A DNA stretch of 64,000 bases from positions 25,544,001 to 25,608,000 of the forward strand of contig NC_135242.1 in the NCBI RefSeq assembly GCF_947623445.1, in the 5' to 3' direction. Of this stretch, positions 34,125 through 47,141 are shown in pieces. The stretch's first letter is position 1. Each line of letters opens with the position of its first letter. Below the pieces are notes generated by a model. It saw only the letters and a list, made by a program, of their open reading frames with translations, had not been told where the DNA came from and did no database searches. Source of the stretch: Clavelina lepadiformis. Lineage: Eukaryota > Chordata > Ascidiacea > Aplousobranchia > Clavelinidae. The position numbers were made by a program, and so were the translations under genes.

Positions 34125-37058
34125 ATGGCTTCCTCACAAAGCAGGCGAAAGTCGTTTCCTTCTATTTCATTTAAAATGAAGAAGGATGTTTTGAAGTTAT
34201 TCTTCGACCCATCTTATACATGGCTTTTGGGATTATTGCTTTGCAACGTTGAAATCTTCATCAATTTATTTGTCATCAACAAAGTTAAGTGTAAGTTATT
34301 TCGTTGTATTACATTTTGTAGCGTTAGTTGGTAAGCTACAGGGCAATGTATGACCTCATAACTGTTTATGCCAAAGCTAGATACAGAGGTTGACTGGCTG
34401 GCTTACATGCAAGAGGTTGGAGGTTTTCTCAATGGAACTTGTGACTACATGCAGCTGAAGGGAGACACTGGACCTCTTGTTTATCCTGCAGGTTTCCCTT
34501 TTTAATTCTTTGATTCCATGGTTGTGTGATTGCATAATGCTGATTATGACATCATTGCAGGTTTTGTTTACATATATTCACTGCTTTATTATGCAACAAA
34601 CAACGGCCAGAACATCAGACTTGCGCAATACATATTCTTCATATTCTACCTGATCAATCACCTCCTTGTTGTTCGGATTTATCACAAGACAAAGCTGGTA
34701 AGTTCCATGAAATATTGTGTCTTTGATGTGAATTATGGTCACTATCTCCTTCCAGTGTCCTCCCTACGTGCTCCTCTTCCTCACTTGCACTTCCTATCGA
34801 GTTCACTCCCTCTTCGTTTTGCGGCTCTTCAACGACCCCATCGCCATGCTGATCTTGTACATCGCAATAAACCTCTTCATCGACAGACAGTGGTGAGCTT
34901 CAGTTTCATGCAACTCTGCTCGCTGATAGGTTATGGCTTTGTTACATCATTAAGTGTTGAATGACCTGGATCTCTGGTTTAGGTATCTCGGCTCTCTCGT
35001 TTATTCCATCGCCGTGTCAGTGAAGATGAACATCCTCCTCTTTGCGCCGGGCCTGCTCCTCCTTTATCTTGTCGGAAATGGGATCAAGAAAACCATCATC
35101 AATTTATCGATATGCGCTTCCCTGCAGGCGAGTAAATGATCAGGCAGATGCTTCACATCGCCAATTCTATTATGATCAAACAATGGCTTGGAGTTTGCTG
35201 GATGGCATGGTCCTATACTTCAAGTTTTTGACTAATGTTTAGGTTGTTTTTGCAATTCCTTTCCTCCGGATAAATCCGCTCGGTTACGTGATTCGATCTT
35301 TTGATCTCGGTCGCCAATTCTTTCATCAATGGACGGTTAATTGGAGGTTTTTATCCGAAGATTTATTTGCCGATAGAAGATTTCACTTTGTCCTTCTTTT
35401 TTCTCACATCACAATTCTTTTTCTATTTGCTGCTTTTAAATGGAAAAGGTAATTATGACATATTAATGCCTTCAAATTCCAGTTTGTGTGAAAAGGAATT
35501 AGACTTTTATGGCATTGTTGTTTAGTTGACTTAGTATTTGACACAACACTGAAGTAGTTTAAGTCTTCATACTCCATTGTTGGTGGGGATGTAGCCTACT
35601 ACTACTATCCTAACTACCAGTGTGTTACCACTCAGCTTGGCTCAAGTCAGAGGAACTAAGTCAATTGTAGATTCTCTGACTCTCAAGACAGAGAACATTT
35701 TTAGTGGCCTAAGTTATGACTCGAGTCATGACAGTGTCGTTCATAAAGCTTGCTGACTTAACAATAATGGCTGAGTTAAGTAGGTGACCATATTTCCAGC
35801 CATTTCAAGTTGTCGTGCTTAATATCTTTTCCCAGACAACGTAATTTGTTGTGACAATTGCCGATTTTATTTCTTGTAGCTCTGACTTTGACCATGTACC
35901 ATAATTTGACTCAACTCAATCAGACAATCGACTCGAGTCAAATCAGAGTCATCGCAGCAATATTACTTTGGAAACATAATTTTGTGGAAAAGTTTTAATA
36001 AGTTATTTTTTCAGATCTTTCTCTGATTTGTGTGACGTCATAAATGTAAAGAAGATGTGGGGCAAAGGTCAAGCAGATATTTCATCGAATCATATCCTTA
36101 TTTGGAGTGCACAGCCTCGCACATTCATTGTGGGGGTGATGTCGTGATTAAGCTGATGATGTCATAAATAGAGTGATAATGTTGCTTCGACCAACGCTCT
36201 GTAGTTGCACAACGTAGGAGGAAATGTTGCGATATCTTCCTTAATATTTTACCTACAGATTGTTTTAATTCTGTTTACAAGCAACTTCATAGGGATATGC
36301 TTCAGCCGGTCTCTTCACTATCAGTTCTACATCTGGTATTACCACACCCTGCCCTACCTGCTGTGGTCAACTCCCTATCAGGCGCCTGTAAGGTAAGACT
36401 TGACAGTGTGTGTGTTTGTTGAAGATGCTTTTTTCTAAAATCTTGAATTGACTTTAACTTTAACAAAAGTTTTTGAACCTGAGTTATTTTTCTGCCTCTA
36501 AGTTATACTCATTTGGAAAGTTTGAGATGGGCCTTCTAGTAACTTGGCTGTTACATTCATAAGTTTGAGCACGGAATTTTTGGTAAAAGTTTCTTAGTTC
36601 ATTAAAACATGAACTTGTTTTGATTAAAACTTACGGAGCAAAATCTAAATCAACCATTTTCAGTTGAAAAATAATTGAAAAAATAAAAAAAAAGTTTTCA
36701 GTAAAGTTTTGAAGTCATGTATTTTGTTAAATGTCTCATTTGTAACCAGTAACAGCAAGCAACCGACCGTGCAAGTTGTGAACGAAAAAAAGCTTCCAGA
36801 TTATGAGTTGGCTCGATTCTGGAAAATAGATTTTACAATTCTTGTGAATATGAGTGTAACTTCCTCTATATTGTGTGTGCTCTCCCCTATCTAATGTATG
36901 ACTTCATCAGGTTGTTACTCTTCGGAGTGATCGAGTTGTGCTGGAACACCTTCCCCTCCACCAACCTCAGCTCCTCCTCCCTCCATCTCTGCCACACGCT
37001 CCTTCTTCTTGGACTGTGGAAGCGGAAGGAAGTCGTACGTGCTCAAAAGATCGAGTAA
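34125..37058 (+). CDS. ALG3: ALG3 dolichyl-P-Man alpha-1,3-mannosyltransferase
   Basis: ALG3 (family GT58) adds the first lumenal mannose from dolichyl-phosphate-mannose to Man5GlcNAc2-PP-dolichol in the ER. Nine exons are recognised: 34125-34290, 34381-34491, 34561-34697, 34756-34892, 34983-35127, 35243-35448, 36015-36045, 36259-36392 and 36911-37058, giving about 404 residues (human 438). Conserved stretches include [75 protein letters not shown] and [20 protein letters not shown]. Many hydrophobic membrane segments are present. The intron after exon 5 starts with GC rather than GT. The 31-bp exon 7 lies in a variable loop and its donor is the least certain choice. The start has an upstream acceptor (tttcag, 34102-34107). 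Confidence 0.93.
35449..36014. other. ALG3 intron 6 with a palindrome-rich repeat relic
   Basis: The intron holds repeated GACTCGAGTC-type palindromic words (for example near 35718-35730 and 35930-35942) and related ACTCAACTCAATCAGA runs. This suggests a small inverted-repeat element. No clean ends or target duplication were found. Confidence 0.3.
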
Positions 37059-37160
37059 ATTTTATCCTCTTCCAGCGATGTGGAAGTGGTGACCCCGCAT
37101 TGTGTTTTCGTTTATGAAATCGCTTTCATTCACCGATGTTATGAGATATTTCTGAGAGGA

Positions 37161-37166
37161 AATAAA
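37161..37166 (+). terminator. Poly(A) signal candidate for ALG3
   Basis: AATAAA occurs 103 bp after the ALG3 stop codon and is the first such hexamer downstream. Confidence 0.5.
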
Positions 37167-39689
37167 TTCGATCACGTCATTCTCACTGTTTCGTGACTTG
37201 GTAGCATGGAAGTATTTATTACGTCGTCGTTGTGACATACATCACGCTACATATTTTACCTTACTGTGGCAAATATCTAATTTTGCTTCTGTTGTAAACA
37301 CGAGATCTTGCGTCGAAGCGCAGACATGAATTGACGTGGAAAACTCCCTGAAAAGCGTTTGTGGATATCGGCGTCCAAGCGACGAGAGAGTAAAATACCG
37401 ATTATTTTAGCCATAGACTGTGAGAACGAGAGAATAGTAGGAACCTCGCTGTAGACTGGTCAAACAAGAAGCACGCTAAATAAATCAACAAACGGGAAAA
37501 AGCGGCAAAGCTTTTGGGCTTAAAACGTGCAAAGTGTTAACTGCACTGCTACAAGGATGGAAGGTCACCAAACCCAGAATGCATTTTTGTTAAAACTAAA
37601 GAACATGTTATCACAATCTTTATCTTCGAACTAATTAGTGTCACGTTCCTCGGTTTCCTAATTCCGTAAAATCTATGACAAATTAATCACTGGACGGACA
37701 AAAACTTTTTCTAAAGATTTCAGAAAGTTCCAAACACATTGTGATAGAAATACTTTTGTAGTTAATAAGTTACGCTAAATAATATTGCATATGTTTGCCA
37801 ATAGTATTACTACAAGCATAGAAAATAATCTACCGCAATTTATCACTTTCCTTAAATTAGTGTTGTCCTTCACTGAGACAACTATAGACAGAATTATAAC
37901 TAATTTGCTATCCGCACAATATTAATGGCTTTGTAGGCCATTATTAAGCGCACATTTATTTTTAGCGAAAAGATAAATCAGCTGCGTATTTTTTAAATTT
38001 TACAAACTTTCTGAATATTTTCTGCCGAGCGTGTCTCATTGGACGTCAAACTGTGAACACGATTTGGGCGACAATTAAATCAGACAACATTTATTTTATC
38101 GTCCATACCCTGTCCCCCATGGTGACGTCATAAATTCAAATCTAAGTATGGTTAACTTTTTTCCGGACCTCTTTCAATACCGCTAGAGGACTAAGAAAGC
38201 ATTTATACAACCAAGAGAAACTAAGATGTCTATTGTGTTGGTTGGCTTGCACCCTTGTCATCATATCATGGTGGTCTTAACTCTTAAGTGCAAGAGTTTA
38301 GTCAGACCGTAGTATGTAGTATAAACCAGGGCTTTGGAGCAGGCGTAAATGTTAAATTGCTCCAGCTCCGGAGCTCTATTTTATCATAAATTAGCTCCAG
38401 CTCCAGCTCCAGCTCCATTACGGCAAAAACTGAGGTTTAAGGATGAACGCTCAATTTGGAATATCTAGCTCAATGGGTCAGTCAGTAGTCAGTGCCATCG
38501 GTTGCAGCTATGAACATGTGACTGCTCTGCTGTCAAATCCCCAGCAATTCTTAATTTTGTGAAGGGTTGCTGTTAAATTATGTGAATTCAGCCAATAGTA
38601 GTAGGCTAGTAGCATAGCATCTTATGAATACATCGGAGCCGGAGATATTTTTCAAACAACTGGCTCCAGCTCCTGCTCTAGCTCCATTTGAATTTCACGT
38701 AGAGCTCCGGCTCCAGCTCCATTGAAAATGCACGGCTCCGGCTCCAAATCCCTGGTTATACTGTATGTAGGCCCATTATGAACATAATATAAACACGTGC
38801 TCAATATTCAGTATTTTAACTTCGTTATCACTCGTTTACTGCTGATTCAACCATAGTTGAAACCATAACCCACTAAGGTTGTAACTCCTAACCCCTCCTT
38901 TTGCCTACGCCACTGTATTTAACCGTTTGTCTACTAGTTTTGCTGGAAAACTAGTTAAGGGTTTTATGCAGAAAGACTTACCTTATACAGCAGGCCAATA
39001 TGTTTTATACAAGCTGGCTTAAAAAGCAATGGAATCATTGTAAACGTTATTAAACATGGCAACTGCACCCCCGAGATATCTGAAGACTTTCGTTGGTGCA
39101 CCTGAACGTTTTACATTTATGACACCACTGGAAAATGGAGTTCATTGCCTCTGCGTTTTGCTTACCATAGACCTACTACAAAATGCACCAAGTGCACCCA
39201 GTTATTTTACCCATCCTGCACCTCTGAGGTCTCGTCAAAAAGCGCCACGCTTTCCAGTCGGAACGCCGGCCTATAACAAAGCGAGTGAAGAAAGTGTTGC
39301 CCCACATAGCGTACTACCAAAGTTGGTGCAATTTAATCATCATTAGTGTTATCAGAGAAAGTTTTACTTCTTATTGGTGCAGCCCATTACATTGCAAACA
39401 GATTGCTGAGTCGTGATTGTAAATTAACTATTGTCACATGCGGTAAGAAGTGGCGTTTATACTTGTAAGGCTTTAAAAAGGGGCACTCGACAAAACGAAG
39501 GTTGAGAACCATTGTGGCAGATGAATATCTGCGCGTTATTGGCTGATAAATCATTAATTGTGTTGTGTTTGAAACATGGTTCACGTAATGCACTACCTGT
39601 GATGTGTGTCTTATCTCTAGGAATATCTCAATGCTTTATTGATATAAGTTGAACAAAACCCAGACTTAAGTCATCAGCGGAATCAAAAT
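37167..39689. other. Intergenic region ALG3-SCYL2
   Basis: No gene is supported. A 96-codon frame starting with ATG at 39056 is Pro- and Ala-rich and resembles nothing I know. It lies about 340 bp before the SCYL2 start and has no splice signals. A hAT-type element occupies 38327-38754. The SCYL2 5' region contains an acceptor-like TCTCTAG at about 39614-39620, a possible spliced-leader or 5' UTR acceptor. Confidence 0.5.
38327..38754. mobile_element. hAT-type MITE rich in GGAGCT/AGCTCC words, 428 bp
   Basis: The ends CAGGGCTTTGGAGC and GCTCCAAATCCCTG are inverted matches (13 of 14). Both arms carry runs of CCAGCTCCAGCTCC, and the interior is unrelated. The flanking 8-mers do not match well, so the target duplication has decayed. 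Confidence 0.7.
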
Positions 39690-42600
39690 ATGGATGTCAG
39701 TGGAGTTTTCAGTAAATTAAAAAACACTTTGACTAGCACTGTCAATGAAATTAGTGCAGCATTACCTGGAAATCCCCTGCTGCGAGAATATGATGCTGGC
39801 TGCCAAGTGGCAAGTGCTGGACCGAATAATCTTTGGAAAATTTATGAAGGAATGAAGAAGTCAACAAAAGCTGTAAGAAACTGGTTTCATTTATGGAATA
39901 ATAATATCAGGGAATATCGTTGACTTACGACACACTTTGTATAACATAATCATAGATAACATGGTGATAATTTGTGGAGTTTCAGATATAAATCTAAACT
40001 TAAATCTGTTTGACTCACAAAGTAATTTTAATTGGTTGAAAGTCTGATTGAATAATGGTTAAATGCATAGTCTGTGTGCCATTCCCTAACACCGTAATCC
40101 CCTGAAAACACCTCAAATTGTGTAAGGTCATCAAGTATGCAAGCCACCCTTTTTCTTTTAACATATGATACGATTTTGCCAATTTGTGAGCTGGTTAGGG
40201 CTGGAAACACTTGGTCTTGTTTTCATCTCATTTGGAGTAATCTGCACTGATACAATATGATGAATAGTTGAAGTGTTTTTTGCAACATTTTTAGTTGAGA
40301 TTCAGATATGTTTGTTGAAAAGCTTGAAATTTATTGTTCAGGAGGTTGCAATTTGGATCCTGGAGAAAAAGCAGCTTGAACAATTTAATCGAACAGATCG
40401 AGAACCAATACTGGATATTCTGCGACGTGGCTGCCTGCAAATGACAAAGTTGCGACATCCACGCATAGTGACTGTTGAGCATGCTTTTGAAGAGTCGAGG
40501 TGATAGAGTGAATTCTTCGCAGAGTTTTGTTTGATTTATTGTCTCACACTTATCGTTGTACTCGCCAGGGACAGCATTGTCTTCTGCACAGAACCAGTTT
40601 TTGCCAGTCTTGCAAATGTTCTTGGCATGCATGGCAACATTCCCAACCCAACGAAAGAATTGCAAGGCTACGAACTCAATGAAGTCGAACTGAAATATGG
40701 AATTTTGCAGGTTAGTGCCTACTTTTCCTGGGTTATTTTTGTAATTTCAAACTTTATGATTGTGTGAAGGTTTCTGAAGGGCTGGCATTTCTCCATACCA
40801 GTGTTAAAATGACCCATGGAAATATTTGTCCCGAATCTGTCATTATAAATAAGATTGGATCATGGAAGATTGCTGGTTTTGATTTTTGCATCCCGAACAG
40901 TGGATCTCTGGCTGATGTGAGTTCTTTGTTCGTTTTTCCACACTCGTCTACTTTAAGCTGACTGGTTTAATTTTGTTTTGTCAGAACTATTTTTATTATT
41001 TATTATTCTTGCACTACTTCATCGACTGGTAACTTTTTCTTTCCCCATGTAACAATTTTATAACGACTTTGTTATAATTCTTGTGCAGTTGCTACATGAG
41101 TTCAAATTAACTGCAAACAGATGCATGAAGTATAAAAGGTCATGCTATGTTTTGTTTCCTTTAACATTTGTGTAAAGAAATTTCCAGACTTTAAAAATTT
41201 CAAACTGTAATATTCCAGCAGCGACATCATGAATGTTTTTTGAAACTTTGAATTACCATGACACTTGCAGAAAAACTTCCCAATTAAAACTGTTCCACTG
41301 AAAGTCAAATTTCTGCTTAAAGATTGGACCATTTGGTTTCTGCGTAGTACTTGAATTTTCAACACGTAGGATAGTTGTATGTGAAGTAAGATGTTTTAAA
41401 CAATTTGAGAATGATCACGTGACTCATTTTGTGGAAATCCCCCCAATTGTTGAAAGTTTTGTTTCTGGTCTCATAACCATTTGTTTTTACTTCTTCCTGT
41501 TGCTTTTGGAGCATTTTCCCCACAGACATGAACCGGTGTCATTCTACCATGAAATTGTTTTTAATTTTAATCCTATCATCAAGGGTATGGTGTTTAAATA
41601 CAGTCACATGGGTTTCACAAAGAATGACTTGTGTTTTGAGACCATCCGTACTTATTACACACATTACAGAATTAAGAAGTTTTTATTCTATAATATGCTG
41701 GGGTAGTTCTCACCAAATTCAGAGTTTTGAATTCTGTTCTGGAATTGTTTAAAAGGTAAAGATTTCAAGCTTGAAATCAGACGTATACATACATACATGT
41801 GCAGGCCATCAGCCTGATAAATCCTTGTTGTTACTACAAGGTTGATAACCAACAATGAATAATAATGTGTGCTTGGTTCTGAAGCACTTATACCAATCAA
41901 AATCGTTTCTTTCCATGGAAAATAAGCTCCTAATATTAAATAAAATCCAAGAAATTAGATATTAATTTTTTGAAGTTCACTTCTTTAGGTTCTGTTATTT
42001 TATAATTTGCATTCTTATTCGCTTTACATCAAAATCCCTCTTGAAGTTGGACTGCCAACTTGTGGTTGACTTTTAAATTGCGGTTTTGTTCAGTTTGATA
42101 CTAATCGTTATAGTCCTATCATTTAGTTAGTATTTTGTCTCTACATGCGGTGTTGAAATAGTAGCGATGTGATTTTATTGGTTGGGTTTAGGTGGAGTTT
42201 GCGGTCAAGGAGTGGGACACTTATTTACCAGCCGCAGCACAACCCGATCCAAATTATCTTGCCCCGGAATATATCCTGAGGAAGTCGTGCGATACTTCCA
42301 GTGACTTATTTTCTCTGGGGATGTTACTTTATGCTCTCTATCATCGAGGAAAAACCATCTTTTCTCTGAAATGTGAGGATGTTTACAGAAGAATGCCGCA
42401 TAATGCAGACAAGGTAATTTTCAACTTAATCTTCACATCTCACAGCATTGATTATTCCTTCATCATAACCAGCTACAAAACCTGAGTGCTGGCTCCCTGT
42501 CCAACATTCCCGATGAATTGAAAGATCATGAGAGGATGCTTTTAAATCCTGATCCCAATGTCAGGCCGGATGCTGAACAAATGTCGAAGGTAGGATCCAG

Positions 42601-44733
42601 AGCACAAAGTTGTCATTTCCGCAAGTTCAACATTTTCACATTTTGCAGCTTCCATTTTTCAATCACGTTGGGGTCATGGCTTTGCAGTACCTCGACTCTT
42701 TGCTGCAAAGAGACAATTTGCAGAAGTCTCAATTTTTCAAAGGACTTCCAAAGATACTTCCACAGCTTCCAAAGGTATTATGAGGTTCTGAGGGAAGAGA
42801 TTGTAGTGGAAGGTTTTGAAGTGCTGGGTTTTTTTTAATCATGAGTTTTTTGAAGAGGGTGGTGGTTCAACGCGTCTTTCCAAACCTGACGTCGGAATTC
42901 CAGAATCCAGACATGATCCCCTTTGTTCTTCCCAACGTCATGATCATTGCGGAGAATTGCACAAAAACTGAATTTGATAAAATCATCTTTCCAAAACTTA
43001 TTCCTGTATTCAAGATCCAGAAACCAATTCAAGTAAGATTTTAAGATCATCCTGTGCCTGGCATCTTCATCATACTTTCTTCTTCAAGGTCTTGTTGATC
43101 CTCCTTCAAAACATGGATCTTCTTCTTTCTAAAACTGCTCCTGACAAAGTCCAGTCTAATATTCTTCCGATGTTGTCGTCTGCTCTTGATGCTCCGTCCC
43201 TCCAGATCCAGGAACTCTCCATGAATATCATCCCATCATTTGCGGAGCAGCTTGATCTGCCTGCCGTAAAGAACAACATCCTTCCAAGGATTAAGAAGAT
43301 TTCTCTGCAAGGAGGCAGCACTGCCGTAAGTTGGAAGATTTAATCTTGATTTTGTGGACTTTCATTCAAATCGTGGTCTTTGCAGATTCGCATTCACGGG
43401 CTGGTATGCGTGGGAAAGCTCCTCCCTCTTTTTGACAAATGGTTCATCCAGGACGAGATCTTGACTTTCCTGCACAAATTCCGCTCTGGTGAGCCGGGAG
43501 TGCTCATGGCTATCCTGGGAGTCTACCAGAGTATTCTGAGGAACGATAAACTTGGTTTGTACCAACCATGTCAAAGATGGCCGCTCTGAAGTCTGTAATT
43601 TCATGACTTATATTTTCAGGTATTTCAAAAGACGTTATTGCTGGAAAATCTCTTCCGTTTCTTATTCCCCTTTCAATCGAGAGTTGTCTGAATGTGAATC
43701 AGTTTGCGTCGTACATGCGCGTTATAAAGGTAAGTCAGCGTGCTTGATGTCTTACGCGGCCAGGCACCAAGTGAGAGTTGTGTTAAAACAGGAATTACTT
43801 CAATTATATGAAACTGAGCAACGGATTAAACTCGAACAACTGAATAAAATTCAACTTGAGCAAGATGCTGCACTCAGTTTCACAAAAGAGGAACTCCCTC
43901 CAGTATCGCAACCAACAGAAAACGTAAGTTGTTGGTTCAGGCGCTTAGACTATGCCCAACCCGCGCACTGGTCAGCAGCACCACTTGACATAGCTTGCAC
44001 ATCCTCAGAGTAACAAGTTGATTTCTTTGAAGGTTGACAAAATTTTTTCATCGATGAAACAAAGCACCGACCCGGTTGCTAGGCAACCGCTGACGTTGGA
44101 GGAGAAGCAGAGGATGGCTCGGATGAAGGAGCAAGAGCATCAGATGAAGAGCGTGGGGATGATGAAACCAGTCCAACAAAACAAAGCGGTGAGGCGTAGA
44201 GGACATATGTGTAGCCATCTTGGTGGTGGCTCAGCAGATATTCCTTCAATAAAATTTGCCTTTCTCCATTACAGGTTCGTGACCTCACTTCAACTCTCCC
44301 CCCACTTCAGAAGCAAACCAATCTCAGGTCCATGACGTCAAAATCAACGAACAAAACGTCACAACCAATGGTACCAAATATGAGAAATATGACGTCTTCA
44401 ACCTCCCTGCAATTTGGCCAGAACCTGCCGATGACATCACACTTTGGTTTAACAACGTCAGCAGGTCCTTGGGGAAACACCTCATCACCTTCATACCCTT
44501 CCTATAATCCTTCTATGACTTCACAAACTAATTCATCGAAAACAAATATGACGTCACTGGATAATCTTTTCGTTCAGTCTGGTCAACAAACGTTTGTTAC
44601 AAAACCCATGATGTCACAAACTCCTTTCATGATGTCACAAAGTAACAACAATATGTCACAATCTCGAAACAATTCAAACGGTTTGTCGCAAAAAACTTTG
44701 AGTGAGAAGGACTTGCTCGACTTCCTGGGCTAG
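39690..44733 (+). CDS. SCYL2: SCY1-like pseudokinase 2 (CVAK104)
   Basis: SCYL2 is a clathrin and AP2-associated pseudokinase of endosomal and trans-Golgi traffic. Fourteen exons are recognised: 39690-39872, 40342-40499, 40569-40710, 40770-40916, 42192-42413, 42473-42589, 42649-42774, 42856-43032, 43089-43325, 43386-43554, 43620-43729, 43792-43923, 44033-44188 and 44275-44733, giving 844 residues with all phases matching. The kinase-like domain (about 30-330) has degenerate catalytic motifs: HGNICPE in place of HRDLKPE and GFDF in place of DFG. A HEAT-repeat region follows (about 340-570), then a coiled-coil stretch and a Ser/Met/Gln-rich tail ending in LSEKDLLDFLG, like the DLKDLFG end of the human protein. 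Intron 4 (40917-42191) is the largest. Confidence 0.94.
40917..42191. other. SCYL2 intron 4, nothing recognised
   Basis: This 1.3-kb AT-rich intron has open frames up to 95 codons but no domain or repeat structure I can support. Confidence 0.6.
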
Positions 44734-45001
44734 TCTGCAATTCTAGATGTTTCCCGCTTAAGTTTGGTTTGTCAGGAATTTAGTGGACTTGTTGCTCCAA
44801 GCTCATCCATGTCGCTGAGTTCAGGAATTGTTTGTGTGAAGACAATTGTGGCATTTGCAATTATTATGACGACGCTGCAATTTGTATGTTCAAGTTGCGC
44901 TGCTGTTACGAGTACACACTATATCCAGGTCCGCAAGTGGGCGTATTTTCACGTTTGACCTTGTCTATTAATCTCTCAGAAAATTTTGTCAAGTAAAGTG
45001 C

Positions 45002-45007
45002 AATAAA
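45002..45007 (+). terminator. Poly(A) signal candidate for SCYL2
   Basis: AATAAA lies 269 bp after the SCYL2 stop and is preceded by an AT-rich 3' UTR-like stretch. Confidence 0.5.
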
Positions 45008-47141
45008 CAAGTTCTTCATTTTAGTTCTTTCATCGACACGATGCCGGCATGTCTGAACTAAGCGCAAAAGGTTTTTCCGTACTGTTGGAAAATTAGCTCT
45101 TAAGCCAGGGACGGACCGGTCGACTGACTTTTACTGGGAAAATATTGAAAATTTGAAAGGGTGCCCAGAAAGTAGTATTTAGGCAAAGACTTTTCATCCG
45201 GTAAAGTGCGTTCATTAGCAGATTCCACGTGTAGCCCTTGTTTGAAATTGCAAGTTGCCAAAACGACTCTTTGCTGCAGAGAAATTTAACTACGTTGTAA
45301 AGATGCGTTGGTCTGAAGCGTCTGAATTTCTGAAACGCGTTGGTAAAGATGATAAAATTATATTTCGTCAGTTGAAAACGTGATCTGTGTTTTAGAAAAT
45401 TGCTCAGCAAACCTTACAAAATACAGCCCAATCGACTTTGCTTCTGTCGTACATGGTTACCAGGTCGCATTCGTGCAGTATCACCTTGGGGGCAATGTTC
45501 CCTTAAATTTTTCACGAGCCTGAGCAAACACATTAACTCCCTGAGCGGTCTCTTGGACCACTGTGAGTAACCTCAGACGCACTGTGGCCATTATTATGCG
45601 TTTATTTTATTTTCAATTCAGGTTGGATTTGTTTCTTGTGTGCAGCACAGATTTTCTGTGCGCGGAGACCGTGTCAGCATTTGCGCACGCGCGCAGCTTA
45701 GAGGAAACATTTATTGGTGGGTTGAACACATCTGAGCCAGTTTGCAAAGCCATGGCTCATACAATGAAACTGCTGTTGTGACAAGAAGCGCATTTTACGA
45801 AAAGATGCGTTCTTCAGTTATAGTGTGAGTTGAAGTGCACCTGATATTTGCATGAAGTGCATCAAACATTGAATGCTTTGGCATCCGCCTAGTCGACTGT
45901 AAATGAAGCCCTTTTATTACGTTTAAAAATACAGCATTGTTTAGTCACAATGTGTTGGATGCTATTAATAAATGGAAAGGTGTAAGCATGTTTGCTGCAT
46001 TGGGCCTAGGTGTAGACTATGTCTCAGTGTTTATAAAATAAAAGAAGTATCATAGGTTTTGCAGTTGGGATTTTTACAGTTGTTGTTCTAGTAAACACAA
46101 AAGCAAATTGACAAGTGAAAAACTAAACAGACGTATTTCCTGTGCAGAACAAGTTATATTCATGCAATTGACGAGGAAGAGTTTTTTGAGTTATCGTGTA
46201 GCCGAAAGAAGTAGGCTGGCTTCTATGCCACATTTTTACTGTTGTCGCTCGCATATCAGGTGAATAATGAATCGAGAAGCACGGGACTGGCTAGTATTGA
46301 AAGTATGACGTTGTTTATGACGGGAAATTGTGGAGACACACTTTTGGTGAGATAACGTGCTCTGAAACTTCTAATCTGTGTTTCTTTTAGGAAGGCTATA
46401 TTACCAATAATTCTATATACACTACATATATTTGTATACTATACTTCTATATGTGTATATAGAACTGCAATAGTGGAAAGTGTGACAGCTTCACACACAA
46501 AATTCTTCCCCCTGCAGGCTCAGTTTTCTTATCGTCACACCGATTTTTAATAAATAAACAAAGAAAAAATATGGCATAGTGCGAAGGTACGCAACTAAAT
46601 AATGTCACAATTTGGGCAGCGGGGTCTATTACGCAACTGCTTCCCGTGGTTGTGTACTTTTACACTAGATACAAAAAGTCGTTGTATGTACACCAATTTA
46701 TAATAAATAAACAAAGAATTGTGGCTTGTGTGCACGCCATCACGTCAAAATTTGCATCTTTGCCCACACAGTTTCTCGTCATAAGCTGCCATAGTTTTCA
46801 GCTGGGTCTAGAAACATCGATATTATCTATAGAGTTTAAACAACTGACTTTGGTTAATTGATGTGATAGTTGACACGTTCTTATGTAGCCTAGTTAGTTT
46901 AGTAGAAAATGAGCATAAAGGGTTGCCTAGATTTAATCCAGTAGCAGCCTACCCTGTTTGGGAGACTAAGTTTCAGTTAAGTTTGGTAATAGGCTAGAGT
47001 GATTAGAATATAGGGTTAATGTTTTATAATTTTCAATTTTGGTTTACATTATAACAAGATAAATCACTTTGAACAGATTGAGTGTTTACCAATAATATCT
47101 GCATATAATATGCTGCCGTCATAGAATTGCGTCATTGGGCG
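45008..47141. other. Intergenic region SCYL2-Piezo
   Basis: No gene is supported. The region 46455-46770 contains two adjacent copies of a dispersed repeat family, each ending in AATAAATAAACAAAGAA. The Piezo 5' region occupies the right end; the start codon is at 47142. Confidence 0.5.
46455..46770. repeat. Two adjacent copies of a dispersed short repeat
   Basis: Both halves contain a TTTTTAATAAATAAACAAAGAA or TTTATAATAAATAAACAAAG tail. The second also has GTGTGCACGCCATCACG-type sequence. Related pieces occur at about 4250-4345 (opposite orientation), 13500-13615, 24560-24670 and 30120-30250. The composition and tail suggest a SINE-like or MITE family. No complete unit was defined. Confidence 0.45.

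Noticed and set aside
39056..39346. 96-codon ATG ORF upstream of SCYL2
   Set aside because: It is Pro/Ala-rich with no domain. It could be a short upstream gene, but nothing in the sequence supports it beyond length.
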